A DNA stretch of 64,000 bases. It comes from Daedaleopsis sinensis. Its lineage: Eukaryota; Basidiomycota; Agaricomycetes; Polyporales; Polyporaceae. Made by a program: the position numbers and the translations under genes. Below, piece by piece: positions 36,118 to 48,500 of the stretch. Position 1 is the stretch's first letter, and every line of letters starts with the position of its first letter. The stretch spans positions 3,410,001-3,474,000 of the forward strand of contig CM066304.1 of the NCBI GenBank assembly GCA_033807695.1, read 5' to 3'. Under the pieces are notes generated by a model, which worked only from the letters and a program-made list of their open reading frames with translations, was not told where the DNA came from and made no database searches.

Positions 36118-36754
36118 GGTAGAGAGCTGACGAGGACGGAGAGGAGCAGGGTGCGCGAGGACGGCGGCGCGTGTCGGAGGTGGCGTGGAGCCTTCGACTC
36201 CGACTCAATGCGGGGTAGCACACCCTAAGGCTCTTGTGTACTAGGTGAAGCCGCCCGGGGCGTTGAGTAGCTTTAGGATCTCGATCTGTCGATCTGACAA
36301 GCTGCTCCCAAGGAAGCTTAAGGAACAGTGGGCCATGCGCTTGAACCTTGTTTGACGACTCGTCGGGTTTGCGGGAGGCAGCACATACTTCATGCTCAAA
36401 CTTCAAGGAGGGTGTTGCTGGAGGGTGGGTCACCTCGCCATCGGGGCGGGAGACTCTGGCCCGGGTGCCACCAAATTTCGTGGGTGCCCTGGTATCGCGA
36501 GCGGAAGAGAGATAGAGAGTCCATGATACACCGTGAATACTCTCCGGAGTGCGTAGACGGCCATACGAGAGGATTTCTCTGCTGTCTGGTGTATGCATTG
36601 ACTCTCTATCGCTGCGCGTTTGGGACCAATTGATACATGACACTCAGAGTAGTACGGGGTAGGGTATTGATACAGACGTTTACGACTGAGATCGGAGAGG
36701 CCAACGACGGAGTTTCGATGCCAGTGCGTGAATTGAAGGGCAAGATGTGATGTC

Positions 36755-37341
36755 TCATGATGATGGGGCTGTAAATGAGCAATGAGGACACTGAGTGGCA
36801 TAGAATCCAGCAAGGAGACTCGGCATACCGCGCGAGAACTGGAGGTGGTACTTGTCTTTGTCTTGGGCGGGGGGGTTACTGAGACCGTGGTCGTACTCGA
36901 CATTGCAGTTACTGGGATAGATTCTCCCGCCGACGCGGCCGCCGCTGTGACAGTCGTTCAGGAGGGTCTGGAGGTACCCGCCGCAGTGGACGCCGGCGCG
37001 GAGCTCAGAGTTAAGCCTGCTGCAAACGTCGACCTTGCATGTGCGGACGGTGACGAGGGTCCTGCAGTGGGAGGCGTACTTGTTGCCTTGGAAGCAGTTG
37101 GAGTTGATCTTTTCGAGAGCCTCTTGGCAGTCGGCCATGTTCGGGCTCCCGAGGCTCGTCTCGCATATTGGACCAACGTTGTCGTTTTCGCAGTCTGCGA
37201 GGGTGGGAGGTGAGTTAGTGTCATCTGTGGGGAGGAGGCCCGTGTGGGATGTCGAGAAGACTCACTGCGTTCGACCAGCGAGGCACCTTGGGCGACTAGG
37301 GCCATAGCAATCACAATGACGGCCGAAAGCTTGGGCATCAT
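36755..37341 (-). CDS. Small cysteine-rich secreted protein, copy 3
   Basis: Inverted twin of the gene at 21,551-22,131, with the same three-exon structure. The promoter, signal peptide and first intron look identical. The mature part keeps every cysteine but differs at many other residues: KYASHCRTLVTVRTCKVDVC against KHGSHCQTLVTVGTCKVDVC, SRLNSELRAGVHCGG against GRPKSALYAGVNCGG, and a rebuilt segment before DKDKYHLQF. The last exon ends APSS, one Ser longer. Predicted secreted, function unknown. The pattern suggests selection for change on the protein surface. Confidence 0.8.
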
Positions 37342-38261
37342 GATGGGCAGCGAGAGGTTGGGAGAGGTCGAGGGATATTGAGGTGGGGAGAAGTTGACGA
37401 ATGTCGGTTGCTCATCGACGACTCGTCTTTTATGATCTCAGGCAGTGACGATGTGTGTTAGTTATCCAGTGTAACATTGATCAACACCGGGAAGGTTTTC
37501 AGAGATTATGGCAGACCATCATGTCCCGAAACGCGAACGTTATGACGTACAGCCGGTCGCGTTTGAAGCGAGCCGGGAGAGCTCGGGAGAGTGGGCTGGA
37601 ATAAGTCCGCATTGTAACTCTAACGTAATTACAGTACGCGCGAACTCTAAGATCTATGTACCGTAAAGAACTGCTAGACGTATCGAATACCAGCGCAGAA
37701 CTACATGATGCTCATCACCGGGTGTAGAGTCTGAGGCACAACATTGAGCGCGTGGGTTATCCGTGTCGTCAGCCTGGCTCCGATATGTACGGTCTAAGTA
37801 CTAGTAGTAGACTGAAACGGTGTACTATGCTGCCAGTGGGGCAGTCTTAGAGCTCAGTGGAAGCTGACCGCGGTAACCAGCGTTCTGGATAGTAGACCGT
37901 TATCACTTTATGGATTGTGAGGCTCACTGACATGGATGCTTGAATGACAACTCGTCTCAGCCTCAATTGGCGTGCCAGGCGCTCGAAGTTCTGACGGGGA
38001 TCATCCGTGTTTGCGGGAAATAGCACTTGAGGGAGATTGGGGCCAGGGATTACATACCTTCAAATCTTCACCTTCGGCGCGAGAGACTTGGTACGATCCT
38101 TCGCTGTTGCATTCAGTGATGAAGAGTGATAGAAGGAATACAGTTTCACAGCCCTATTGTATGGCTATCGCGAGAGAGTTTATGTCACATCACAGTGTAT
38201 GAAAGCCATACGTGCCCATCATGCCTGCAAACTGTCGATTCAAAACACGTCTGCACACAGT

Positions 38262-39617
38262 TCAGGCGGTCTCCTGTGGACGGACAATCAACTTGACCCC
38301 GCTGACTTGGCCGCTTCCAATGCGGTCGCACCCCGCTGGAACCGCCGCAAGGCCCCCAGGGAGGACCTCGATCCTGTTCGGCTAGTCCGCGCAAGCGCAC
38401 CGTCAGCTGATGTCTCGCGCACGGAGCGTAAGTCTAGTCAAGGATGCTCACCACGATGACCCCCGTGCGCAGCCATTCCGTCAGCCTCTTGTACACCTCC
38501 ACGCCGAGAGCCTGGTTTCCGGGCAGCCCGAGGCCCGCAAACGGCTTCGCGATCTTCTTCGGGGCGAGCCCGGCCTCCTTGTCGCGCGCGATCTTCGCGT
38601 CGAGGGCCGTCGTGCGCGGGTCGGTGACGACGAGCGCGCCCCCAGGGGCGAGTGCGTCGTACGCAATGTGGTGCGCGGACCCGTCAAACGCTATGGCGTT
38701 GTACGCATACACGATCGGCTGCCCGCCCGTGAGCTCTGGGAGCGCGGCGAGGATCGTCTCGGACGGGAGCGAGCGGTCGACGACGTGCGTCGCGCCGATG
38801 GACTTGAGGAACTCCGTGTGCTTCAGGGAGGACGTCGCGATGATGGGCGAGAAGCCCTGCAACTTCGCTACCTGGATGGCTGTAGCGCGGACTGGGTCAG
38901 AGACAGCCTAAAGTGACAGAGAGATGGAGCGCGGCGCTCAGCGGCTGAGGGACTTACCGTACTGTCCGACAGAGGACGAGCCTCCGATCACGAGTGCTGC
39001 CTGGCCGACGTATTTCGTGAGCCCGTCTTCCTCCCAGGGTGCGGCGAGGTCGACGGAGTTCGCCATGGGGTGGTGGCTCCAGATCCCGGTGAGGACCGTG
39101 CTCAGTCCGAGCGGAACGGACGCCGCCTGGTCGAAAGAGAGGTTGTCCGGAATCTGCACGCCGGCCGCAGTGTCAGTGTCCAGCCCGAGGCGTATGGCGT
39201 CGACGAACCCCTACCTTCGCGACATTAACCGCGGGCACGACGTTGTAGTGCTTGAAGGTGGCCTGGCGGGGGGCAAACCCTCCCGGGAAGAGACTAGTTG
39301 AGCACTGTTAGCACATGTAGACAACCGCAGTACGGTGACCGCGACGCTCACACTCTGTCACCTTTCGCGACGTTCGTCACTTCAGCTCCGACCTCCTCGA
39401 CGACGCCAGCGCCGTCCATGCCGCCGATGAACGGGTACTCCGTAATAAATGGAGGCGCCAACTTCTGGACAGCCCAGTCGGCGGGGTTGAGGGCGGCGGA
39501 CATGATCTTGATGAGCACTTCCTGCGGGCCCGGGGTGGAAACAGGCCAATCTGTGACGAGCTTCCAGGGCTGCTTCGGCTCCGGGACCAAGAGTGCGCTC
39601 TGTGTGGACGGGGCCAT
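38262..39617 (-). CDS. Zinc-independent MDR oxidoreductase, copy 2
   Basis: Inverted copy of the reductase at 9626-10,982 with the same five-exon structure, starting at 39,617 and ending in TGA at 38,262. All splice sites are present and no frame lesion was seen. Most of the protein is the same. A patch near the middle differs strongly (AYNAIAFDGSAHHIAYD against AYNTVGRDEAAHHLAYD), followed by PRTTALDAKI against PRTVTVLDAKI. At the exon 3/4 border the glycine after SVGQY becomes valine, outside the core glycine motif. Both copies could be active and may differ in substrate or cofactor handling. Confidence 0.85.
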
Positions 39618-39709
39618 TGCGATGTGTATTGGTGGTGCAGATGTGTGGCTTGTAGAGGGACAGTTGTGGCAGGATGTGTGAGGCCATCGTCGCTGCAACC
39701 GCGCTGGGC

Positions 39710-39715
39710 TTTATA
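39710..39715 (-). promoter_or_regulatory. TATA box of reductase copy 2
   Basis: Minus strand 'gcatataaagc', 93-98 bp before the start codon at 39,617, as in copy 1. Confidence 0.6.
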
Positions 39716-40495
39716 TGCAACTACTGGAGTGCGAGCTGCGGCGACGAGTGGGTTGCATAAGTGGGTTGGCAAGTTCACCGTCGAACGTAGTTGTACGTCT
39801 CTGTCGCATTTGGAAGTGGGCCAGTGCTCCGAGTCGGAGCCTCGGACTGCAAAGTGGCTGCAGCAGCAAAGGTGTGGGCGCTCCGAGAACGCGTATTAAT
39901 AGTACTGACGCCCGCTAGCCGGAGCTGGAAGTGGGTCTCACCAGCTGAGCTCGGCATCGGGCTGCAGGTCAAGCCTATGACTTACTAAGTACTCAGCTTA
40001 CTCCTCCTCAAAACCCTAACGTTCCAACGTTTGAGTGCTATCTGAAGCAGGTCGACGACTCGGCACACAAGCACACGATAGTGACGCGACCGACACGACC
40101 GAGTCCAAACGGCCGACGTACTTCATGTACGAGTTGAGACGCCGTGGTTCTGAGGGCGCGCCGGCGGGTATAGCCTGGTAGAGCATGCGTTTGCTGCTTA
40201 CCGTGGGGCTAGACCCTAACGGACAATAAACGAGGATTCAAAGAAAGAACAACGGCCGACTTGAAGGCCCTTCCGCGTCGTGCTGAATTGCCGCGGCAGT
40301 GCCAGTGGCAGCTACTAGCCAACACTACTTTGATGTTCAAACGTTCATAGTACGTGTACTATACGAGCATGACTACATAGGAGGATCACACAAGTAATAT
40401 ATAATCCACGAGGTCTCTTGAGGCTGTGGATCATTCCGCGATGAGGAAAAGTGGCGATGAATACATCAAGGAAACTCGGCATACCGACTTAGCAC

Positions 40496-41003
40496 CTATT
40501 TGTGCGAGAACTGCAGGTGGTAACGATAATATTCATCGGTTTGGTCAGGGATTATATCTCTGTGGTAGGCGACGTCGGCTAGCCGGGGATAGATTCTCCC
40601 GCCGACGAGGCCGCCGCTGTGACAGCTGTTCAGGACACTCTGGAGGTACCCGCCGCAGTTGATGTTTTTCTGGAGGTGCACGCCGTACATGCCGCACACG
40701 TCGATCTTGCAATTGCGGACCTTGACGACGGTCGTGCAAAAGGAGCCCACACTGTTTTTCTGGTGACAGTTGGTGTAGATCTGGTGGAGAGCCTGGGCGC
40801 AATCGTCCATGTTCGGGCTCCCGAGGCTCGTCTCGCATATTATACGCTCGGAGTCTGCGATAGCGGCAGGTGAGTCAGTATCACTCCTTGAAGGAGGCCC
40901 GTGTGAGATGTCGAGAAGACTCACCACGTTCGGATAGTGTAGAGCCTTGGACCAGGGCCATGGCAATCGCTAGGACAGAGACAACAGCCGAAAGCTTGAG
41001 CAT
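40496..41003 (-). CDS. Small cysteine-rich secreted protein, copy 4
   Basis: Two exons. The signal peptide starts at 41,003 (MLKLSAVVSVLAIAMALVQG); a 66-nt intron ends 'atcgcag' near 40,858. The mature part reads IICETSLGSPNMDDCAQALH, GSFCTTVVKVRNCKIDVCG, NINCGGYLQSVLNSCHSGGL, VGGRIYP and ends HLQFSHK at 40,496. The cysteine frame is that of copies 2 and 3 but the rest is clearly diverged. It lacks the last short exon of those copies. Its position matches the pseudogene at 8363-8840 in the other arm, and the two signal-peptide exons resemble each other more than they resemble copies 2 and 3. Predicted secreted, function unknown. Confidence 0.8.
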
Positions 41004-43907
41004 GATGGTGATGGGTAGGGGGAGGTCGGGAGGTCGGGAGGGGAAGTTGAGGGATATTTAGATTGGGAGTTGAAGAATGTCGAATGGCCATCGACTCGGA
41101 GTCTTATAAGATCACGGACTCAGCAGTGTGTCTGGAGTGACGATGTGTGTGATGTAGTGTATCGGCACAGGGAAGTTTTCAGATATTATGATAGAGCGTT
41201 ATGCCCCGGATCACAAACATTACGGGCCACGGCGTACAGCCAGCGGGGTTCGGAGCGAGGAATCCTGTGCCTGGTCGGTTCGGAGACTGCTGGAACATGC
41301 ATTGGCAACACCGAAGAACGACTTGATTAACCGTTGAATATCAGTGAATACATACGCAAGGCAGGCCCATGAATATTCGGGGTTGGTGAACTCTTCCCTA
41401 TGGTCGAACAGTGGATTATCAGGGACCAGAATGGCTGCCCACTATGAGCAGAGGAAAGCGACAAACCCAATAAGTATGATGTCGTTCCGGCTCGTTCGGA
41501 GCCGGGGAATACCAAGGCAACACATGGCTCACATAGTGGTATGTATGTACTTAGTCGGGATGTCAGCAACACAGACTTGAAGTGACTTGATCGCGAGATC
41601 CCGCACTCTACTACTGTAGTAAGTAATGTTTCACTGGCATTGGGCAATGCAGCAGTTGATCTAGATCTCGGGCACACAACTCATCTGACTTTGGATACTT
41701 AGTGACAGTGTTGATTTGTCTGGGTTGACGGAGTTTCAGTTCAGGGAGCCTGCGAGACAGCGGTATAAGTAGTCTGTATGGCAAGGCACGAGGGTTACTT
41801 TGGTGGTCAGCGGCACCATGGTAGCGGGATTCTGACGCGTGCGAGCTAAGTAGAGTGAAGCAGGAGGAGGCAGGAGGATCAGATCTGATGCAGGTGGAGG
41901 ATGGGCAGAGTCTAGTCTGAAACACCCTCGGTAATATCACCTTGTCTGTAAGTCAGAAGAGCCTGCTGCCTGAGAAACACCATACGAATGTCTGCTGGTA
42001 GTGGTTTGAACGATGTCCGACTCACTAGGAGGCTGAGGGAACAGAACAGAGCGGTAGACGCCGGACAGCGTCCAGACCCCGACCACGTGCTCAACTATAG
42101 CCGAGCTCAAGTTCGGAATCTCCCTCTCTTTGGTTAACATTCATATCCTCAGTCTTAAGGAGGCGCATCTGTTTTCCAGCTCCTGCTCCGTAAAAACTTG
42201 AACGAGATCTTGCACATCCGCCGTCCAAGGACTCGCGGCCGCTAGAGTTAGAATGTGTAGTACTGCGGACCGACAGCGCATACAGTTCGTACTCACGCTC
42301 GCCGAACTTCCTCCTCCTCCTCCTCCGTGTTCTGAAGCCCAATTCTGTACTTATCCATACGGGGCACATCACTGCCCCAGTGCCCCTTGATGACACATGA
42401 TCACGACAACTCACCTCCAGGCTCAGCGCTCAGTACTCAGTACTCAGTACTAGTCAGCCACGGTACGCAGTGGTACGTGCACAGGCGGAAGATTCACATC
42501 GCCCATCTAGACCTATCAATCATATTGTAGATCAACTTATAATGCTTTGAACGGCGCTGAAGGACAACTGAAGGAGCGCTCGTCCCAAAGTTCCACAGTC
42601 CTCGAGCTGGTGCGAGCCTCATTTCTCCCACGAGACAGAAGAGCGAATGTCGAAATGGAACGCCGCAAGCCACTCTGGCTCCGCTCTGCCAGGATGAACA
42701 TTGTCATCACTGCCCGCGCTACTAGTACGTGATTCTCTCTTCCGACGACTTTCGTGTCCAGGAATACCGCCGCACAGTCTAGCTAACACATTTGATTTAC
42801 AGGATCCGTGTCGGGTAGCACTTGAGCAAGCAGGTGCTGCCTTCCATCTGACACTTAACAACCACTCCCATTTCTCACACAAACCTCCCGCTCCTGTCGG
42901 AGTTCGCACCGGTCGGGATCAGTACCCCACTTACAAAGTCCTCGGAAGTTTGGACTGGAACATACAGTAACCCATTTGCACCGTCGTGCGCTTCGAGGCC
43001 ACGGCGCTGCGTCCTGAAATATCAGACACACGTGCTCGGGGGCCCCAGTCTCCTGCACCACGCGGACGCTGCACGGCGGCGGGTGCACACGCCAGGCGGC
43101 GCGCGGACATTGAAGGTCGCCGCGGTCGGAGTGCTGGCAACAGATTGCGTTGTCGCGTCGTCGACACGGCCAACATCGCATCTCGCGGTGCACGCCAGCC
43201 TTCTGCTCCGTTCCTCCCAAGTCCGTGTTCCGCCTCCCGCGGTCCGATGCATCTCGCCGGCTAGCTCCGCCCGCGAACGTTCAAACATTGGCGTCCGAGT
43301 GATGAGTCCATGTGCATATGTCTTCCTCGACCCTTCCTCGCCTCGCCCTCGTGAGCCAGACTCTTCGGACTCGTGGCAGTGACGGCGACGAAGCACGCGT
43401 GTAGTCCATCTTGCCCCGATCCCCGATCCACCTCCGCCTGCAGAAGGAAGGCTGCGAGAGGCTTGCGGTACTACTTATCCTTTTACTGGCAGCGCGATGC
43501 CTGCCGCCGGGACCCTGCACGCATGTCGTGTGCGATTGCGGGCTGGCGATAGCTGTCCCGGGAGCTTGCGGGCTCGAGAACTCCGACTGCAAGAACTCTC
43601 TGCCAGTGCCATCCGGGCGACGACGACATACGGCCGACCTTCTGGCGCATGGCAACTGCTCGAATGTGTCCGCCCGGGTGTGTATAACTATCCAAATGAC
43701 CGACGACTTCTGTGGCGTCCCGTCACCTCCGGGTACTTACTTACTCTTCACAAGGCCAACCCGAAGGTCTAGTCAGTTCCCCCTGGCTTCGTGTTCTCTC
43801 GACAACTCAAACCAGCCCCGTTTCCATCAGAGCGACCTCCTCTTTGATCCTCGACTGCCCACAGTTCCCGGTCGGAGCCCATTGAAAGAAACAGGACTGC
43901 AGGTGGT
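41004..43907. other. 2.9 kb without a confident gene
   Basis: The first 200 bp are the promoter of the Cys-rich gene and resemble those at 21,400 and 37,480. Short tandem '(cagtact)n' at about 42,432. A minus-strand frame near 42,930 reads 'VTVCSSPNFRGLC', reminiscent of small secreted crystallin-like proteins, but nothing supports a gene around it. From about 43,400 to 43,900 only overlapping frames are seen, upstream of amidase 2. Confidence 0.4.
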
Positions 43908-45206
43908 ATGGGCCCGGTACAGCTCCCGAACGCGATCTCGACGGCCACTGGCAGGTGTAGGTACCGCGACGCCGCACGGCGCAAACACATTGCACGGGCG
44001 GACGCCATACGAGACGGGCACACTGCAACCACCGCGCGGCCGCTGTCTTCTGCAGAGCGGGAAACCTATCTGCGCGCAACAGGTCGGTCGAGTACTCGCA
44101 TGTCGTCGTGTACCCTCCGGCGATGGCTCACCCATGGACATACCTTGCAACACGGCAGCTCCAGAGATCATGCAGCGCATCTCGCAAGGCGAGTGGACGG
44201 CGTCGGACGTGCTCGAGGCGTACATCGCTCGCGCGATACTGGCGCAAGAGCTGACAAACTGCCTCACGGAAGGTCTGTCTGCTCATCCACTATTGGTGCT
44301 TCGCGAAGTTACTGACCTTTCAATGAACCAGTGCTCTTCGCCGAAGCCCGTGGGGAGGCCCAGGCGCTGGACGAGGAGTTCACGTCCACGGGCAGCATCC
44401 GCGGGCCCCTCCACGGCGTGCCTGTGAGCTTCAAGGACCAGTGTGAGTCCGGTACACTACATGCTATAGCAGGCTAGTACTTACCCGTCTGCAGACGACA
44501 TCAAGGGTGTTGACTCCACCGTGGGCTTCTCGGCTCGCGCGGGCGACCCTTCGCCCGAGGATTCGCTGGTGAGTGCCACCGCTCGGTGCGCACGTATTTA
44601 CTGACACTGCCCGCTCCGGGGTGGTCGGACCCAGGTCGTCGCGCTCGTCCGGGCTGCCGGGGGCGTGCCCATCGCGAAGACGAACCTCGCGCAGGCGATG
44701 TTCTTCTTCAAGTGCGCGAACCCGGTCTGGGGGCGCACGCTGAACCCGTACAGCTGCGCGCACTCGAGCGGCGGGTCGAGCGGCAGCGAGGGCGCACTGC
44801 TCGCCATGGACGGTGCCACGCTCGGCTGGGGTTCCGACGTCGGAGGCTCGCTGAGGTTCGTGACGTCTCCCGCTCTGCTACCGGAGATGCGCTCGCTCAC
44901 GCCGTCGCGCCGCTTCTGCTTCCCTTTGTGCGCCCCTACGCGCATGCGCATGCTAGGATACCGGCGGCGGCGTGTGGAATCTACTCGCTCAAGCCTGGCG
45001 TGGGCCACATCGGCGTAGCAGGCATGCAAGGTACGCATTCTGCGCATTCCTTCCCCACACTTCCGAGCCCCGCCTGTTGGGATCGCGTTGGGCTCTTCCC
45101 GCGTCCTGCACATGCGCACGGGCTTCCTCCGCTCCGTTTGTGGACGCTCGCCGACGTCTCCGTGCACGCAGACCCCCTTCGCGGCTTCGAGGGGATCCAA
45201 TCCGTC
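43908..45206 (+). pseudogene. Amidase-signature hydrolase 2, broken by a retrotransposon
   Basis: Paralog of the amidase at 31,853. Exons read ARRKHIARADAIRDG...ERETYLRAT; EIMQRISQGEWTASDVLEAY; GSIRGPLHGVPVSFKDQYD; GVPIAKTNLAQ (catalytic Lys); HSSGGSSGSEGALLAMDG; GWGSDVGGSLR (nucleophile); IPAAACGIYSLKPGVGHIG. The triad is intact. The seventh exon reads FEGIQS and is then cut at 45,206 by a Ty3/Gypsy element. Directly after the element (51,405) the frame resumes as VAGPMGR with a donor at about 51,421, matching VVGPMGR of amidase 1. The exons for the remaining half are not found downstream, so the gene was doubly damaged. Start at 43,908 is tentative. Confidence 0.85.
45202..45206. repeat. 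Target-site duplication, left copy
   Basis: 'ccgtc' just before the 5' LTR; repeated at 51,400-51,404. A 5-bp duplication is standard for Ty3/Gypsy integrase. Confidence 0.9.
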
Positions 45207-45462
45207 TGTAAGCCCCACTATAGATCGTATGTGATACTCTCTCGCGCTTAGCTTACACAGCCACCTCTCTCCGTCACACATTCCTATTTCGGATACTATA
45301 TCGTTCCACAGTTCACCCTGCGTTCTATCTCTACCTCCTACTTAGAGCAACAACGCAGGTATGTATTCACATGTTCTACTCTACCTCCTACTTAGAGCAA
45401 CAACGCAGACACTTTGTGCCTGTTCTCTCCTCCAGTGTGAGCCGCCTGTCGACAGGCTTACA
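45207..45462 (+). repeat. 5' LTR
   Basis: 256 bp, TGTAAGCC to GGCTTACA. It contains a 28-29 bp direct repeat ('tctacctcctacttagagca...') twice, about 45 bp apart. A run of nine Ts follows the LTR; no clear tRNA primer site was identified. Confidence 0.95.
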
Positions 45463-45591
45463 CTTTTTTTTTGAACATCGCACACTGGTCCAGAACAAGT
45501 GGCAAGACGAAGATTCTTCCGCCTCGCCCACTCCATCGACGTACCCAATACAAGGACCATCGAAAGAACAACTATAGCGTAGTGGGATTAA

Positions 45592-48500
45592 GGTGCGGAA
45601 CGTGAACGGAAGCTCGCCACTTCCTTCCCGTTTTCCGCGCTCTTTTCCACGCTGTCGCGACGAGTTCCTTCAGTCCCTTTTCCCCTCCGCACTCGCTCTC
45701 GAACGGTCCCAGAACTGCCAGAGGACGTCTCGGATGACGCAAGCGTGCATACGGTCGACTCGGAAAGTCGCGATTTCGTGAACGACTTTTGTCCGATCCA
45801 GGACGAAACTTCCGAAATCTCGGAATTGACATCTTTGTCCTCCCTGCCACCCACGCGCTCAGCGTCTCCCAGCTCCCCCAGTTCTAGTGTCTTTCACGGC
45901 CTCTCGACCTTGGAAGCGCGCATACAACGACCTTCGGGGCGCATATATCCACCTGTACGTCCGGTTCTGTCCGCCTCCTCCGTTCTGCCCCCGCCACACA
46001 AGCTGGCTACTGCCCCCTCCGTCACCGTTACCGACCCCACCGACCCCACCGACCCGGGACCTTCGTCCCTTGCCGTTAACGATCAGCCCGCAATCGTGCC
46101 TACCGCTACCGTCTCCGTTCCCGTGCCGGTCCACACGTCTTCGAGTGCACCTCGTTACGTACCTCGCTTCCGTTCTCTGCCCGTTGTCACCGCTAGCCAG
46201 CTAGACTCCTCTTCCGATTCTGACTCCGATTTCGCCACCACTGCCTTACCCATCATGACCTCGTCCTCTTCCTCCGAACTTGCAGAAGTGAAATGCGACT
46301 CTTACAAGGAGCTCCCAGCTTTGACTCAGGGCAAACTCTCTCCCGTCGTCTACCATGAATGGGTCGCTAAATGCGGCCAGTACTTCGAGACTAAGAAGAT
46401 TGTCGACAATCGCAAGGTCTTCGTCGCTATGTCCGGCGTCCGGGATCCCATCATGAAAGATTGGTATTACGCCGATCAGCTCGCTTTCCATCGCTTGTCT
46501 TGGGCCGACTTCTGCACTCAGTTCCAAGAGCGCTTCCTCAAAAAGTTCTGGGATCAGAAGCTCGTGCAGACCATGTCCCGCATCTCCCAGACCACCGACG
46601 AACCGCTCACACGCTACATCGAGCGCCTCGAGCGTCAGAACGTTCTGCTGCGGGGATCTATCCATCGCTGGGACGACGACCGTCTTCGCGGACACATCGA
46701 GTCTCACGCCGTCCCCGATGTCCGCGCCGAGGCTAACAAGCTCATCTACCGCGGTGTGATCGACTTCCGCACTTGGAAGGCCGCCCTGTGCGAATACAAC
46801 GACAACCGTCTTCGAACTCGGGCTCGCACGTTACGAGAGGTGAAAAGTGTTCTCGCTCAAGAGCGCCAGACGCCCTCCAAACGCTCGCCCGGATCGAAGG
46901 AATTCTTGTCCTCTTCCACAACCACCATCAACGTGTCTTCCAAGCCCCGTCTTCCTGCTCTGACTCCTGCAGAACGCGACTACCTCTTTGCACATAACGG
47001 TTGCCTCAAATGTCGCAAAATCAACGTCGACCACCGATCGAGCACCTGCCCCAACGGTTTCCCAGATGCCGCCTCTTACAAGTCTTTCCTTCCTCCTGCC
47101 TCTAAAGCTACCACGAACACCACGAACACCCGCCGGACCACCGTCGCTGCTGTCAACGCCGCTGCTGACGACACTCATGATTCCGACGGTCAAGCCGAGG
47201 ACGATCTCGACTCCTTGTCCGCTACTATCGCTGCAGTTGGCGACCAGCTCGCGACGACCGGCATCCTCGATGCTGGTTCGTATTCCTCTGACGAAGACGA
47301 AGACGATGATGGGTACGTCTCTCCTCACTCTGTCCCTCACCTTACTTGGCGTGTTTGTTTACACACGCCTTCCGGTCTCTCCGACCCTTTACCTATGCTG
47401 ATTGATTGCGCATCGCCCCCAGTGCTTATTAGGGCTGACGTTGCGGATGCGAACAACCTCCGCCATCATGCTCTCGCTGTTCCATACCCCCTGGGGGACG
47501 CTTTCAACGGCGCGCAAAGGGAGTCGAAAGAGTGGGTGAAGGTCAAGGTTGGTGACCCTAACTCTAGCTACTCCTCTCGTTCTGTTCGTACGCTCGTTGT
47601 AAATGATCTCTGTGTCCCCGTTATCCTTGGCAATGCATTCATCGCTCATAACCACCTCCTCCCTGATGTCCGTTTGCGTGCACTTTGGGACTCTCGTTCC
47701 GGAGTAGATCTCTTCGCTCCCGTCTCCCCCCCTCCTCCTCCTCCACCGTCCTTTGCTCTTCGTCGAACGCTACGTCTGGAGTACGAGCATCTCCAGGCTC
47801 GCCTTAGACTTACTCAGCATAAGGATGTTATGCGGGAACTTAAGCAGTCGATCTCTGAGCGGGAAGGTGAGCCTCTTATTGGGGCCCCCGTTCTCACAAT
47901 CGCTGCGATACGTTCTCGCATCGAAGAGCTCGCAGAGCTCGACGCCATGGCTGTCGCGGACGCGTTTATGAAAGACGAATACCGCGACTGCTTTCCGCTT
48001 GACATTCCTCATCTGGACGAGCTGCCATCCGACGTCTTTCACGAGTTCAATCTGAAAGACCCTACCATGACTATTAAGAGGTGTTCCTATGACTGTCCTA
48101 AGAAGTACAAATCCGTTTGGAACGAGCTCCTACAGGAGCACCTTCTCGTGGGCTGCATCCGTCTTTCTTCCTCTCCTTTCGCGTCTCCTGCTTTCCTCAT
48201 CCCCAAGTCCGATCCATCTGCTAAGCCGCGATGGGTGAACGACTATCGTCAGTTGAATCAAAACACGATTCCTGACGCTCATCCTCTGCCGAGCATTCAA
48301 GAGATCTTGAGTGATTGCACGAAAGGAAGCGTATGGGGGAAATTGGACATGACCAATTCCTTTTTTCAGACCCGCGTTAAGCCAGAGCACATCCCTTACA
48401 CCGCTGTCACCACCCCTTTCGGTCTATACGAATGGACGGTAATGCCTCAAGGCTGTCGCAACGCGCCAAGCACACATCAACGTCGAATGTTCAATGCACT

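Larger units (their letters stand above)
35158..37614 (-). repeat. Inverted duplication, right arm, inner part
   Basis: Reverse complement of 21,271-23,850 with very few differences outside the Cys-rich coding exon. It begins inside the last exon of the amidase. In this arm the small-gene repeat is single and the GGGGAC run short. Confidence 0.9.
37614..41200 (-). repeat. Inverted duplication, right arm, outer part
   Basis: Reverse complement of about 8200-11,630. At 37,614 the two parts of the arm are joined directly ('ttagagttac' then 'aatgcgg' on the minus strand). Confidence 0.75.

Noticed and set aside
40165..40230. tRNA-like string ('tagcctggtagagc' followed by 'ggggctagaccc')
   Set aside because: It has weak A-box and B-box resemblance, but no acceptor stem and no proper T-loop can be folded.
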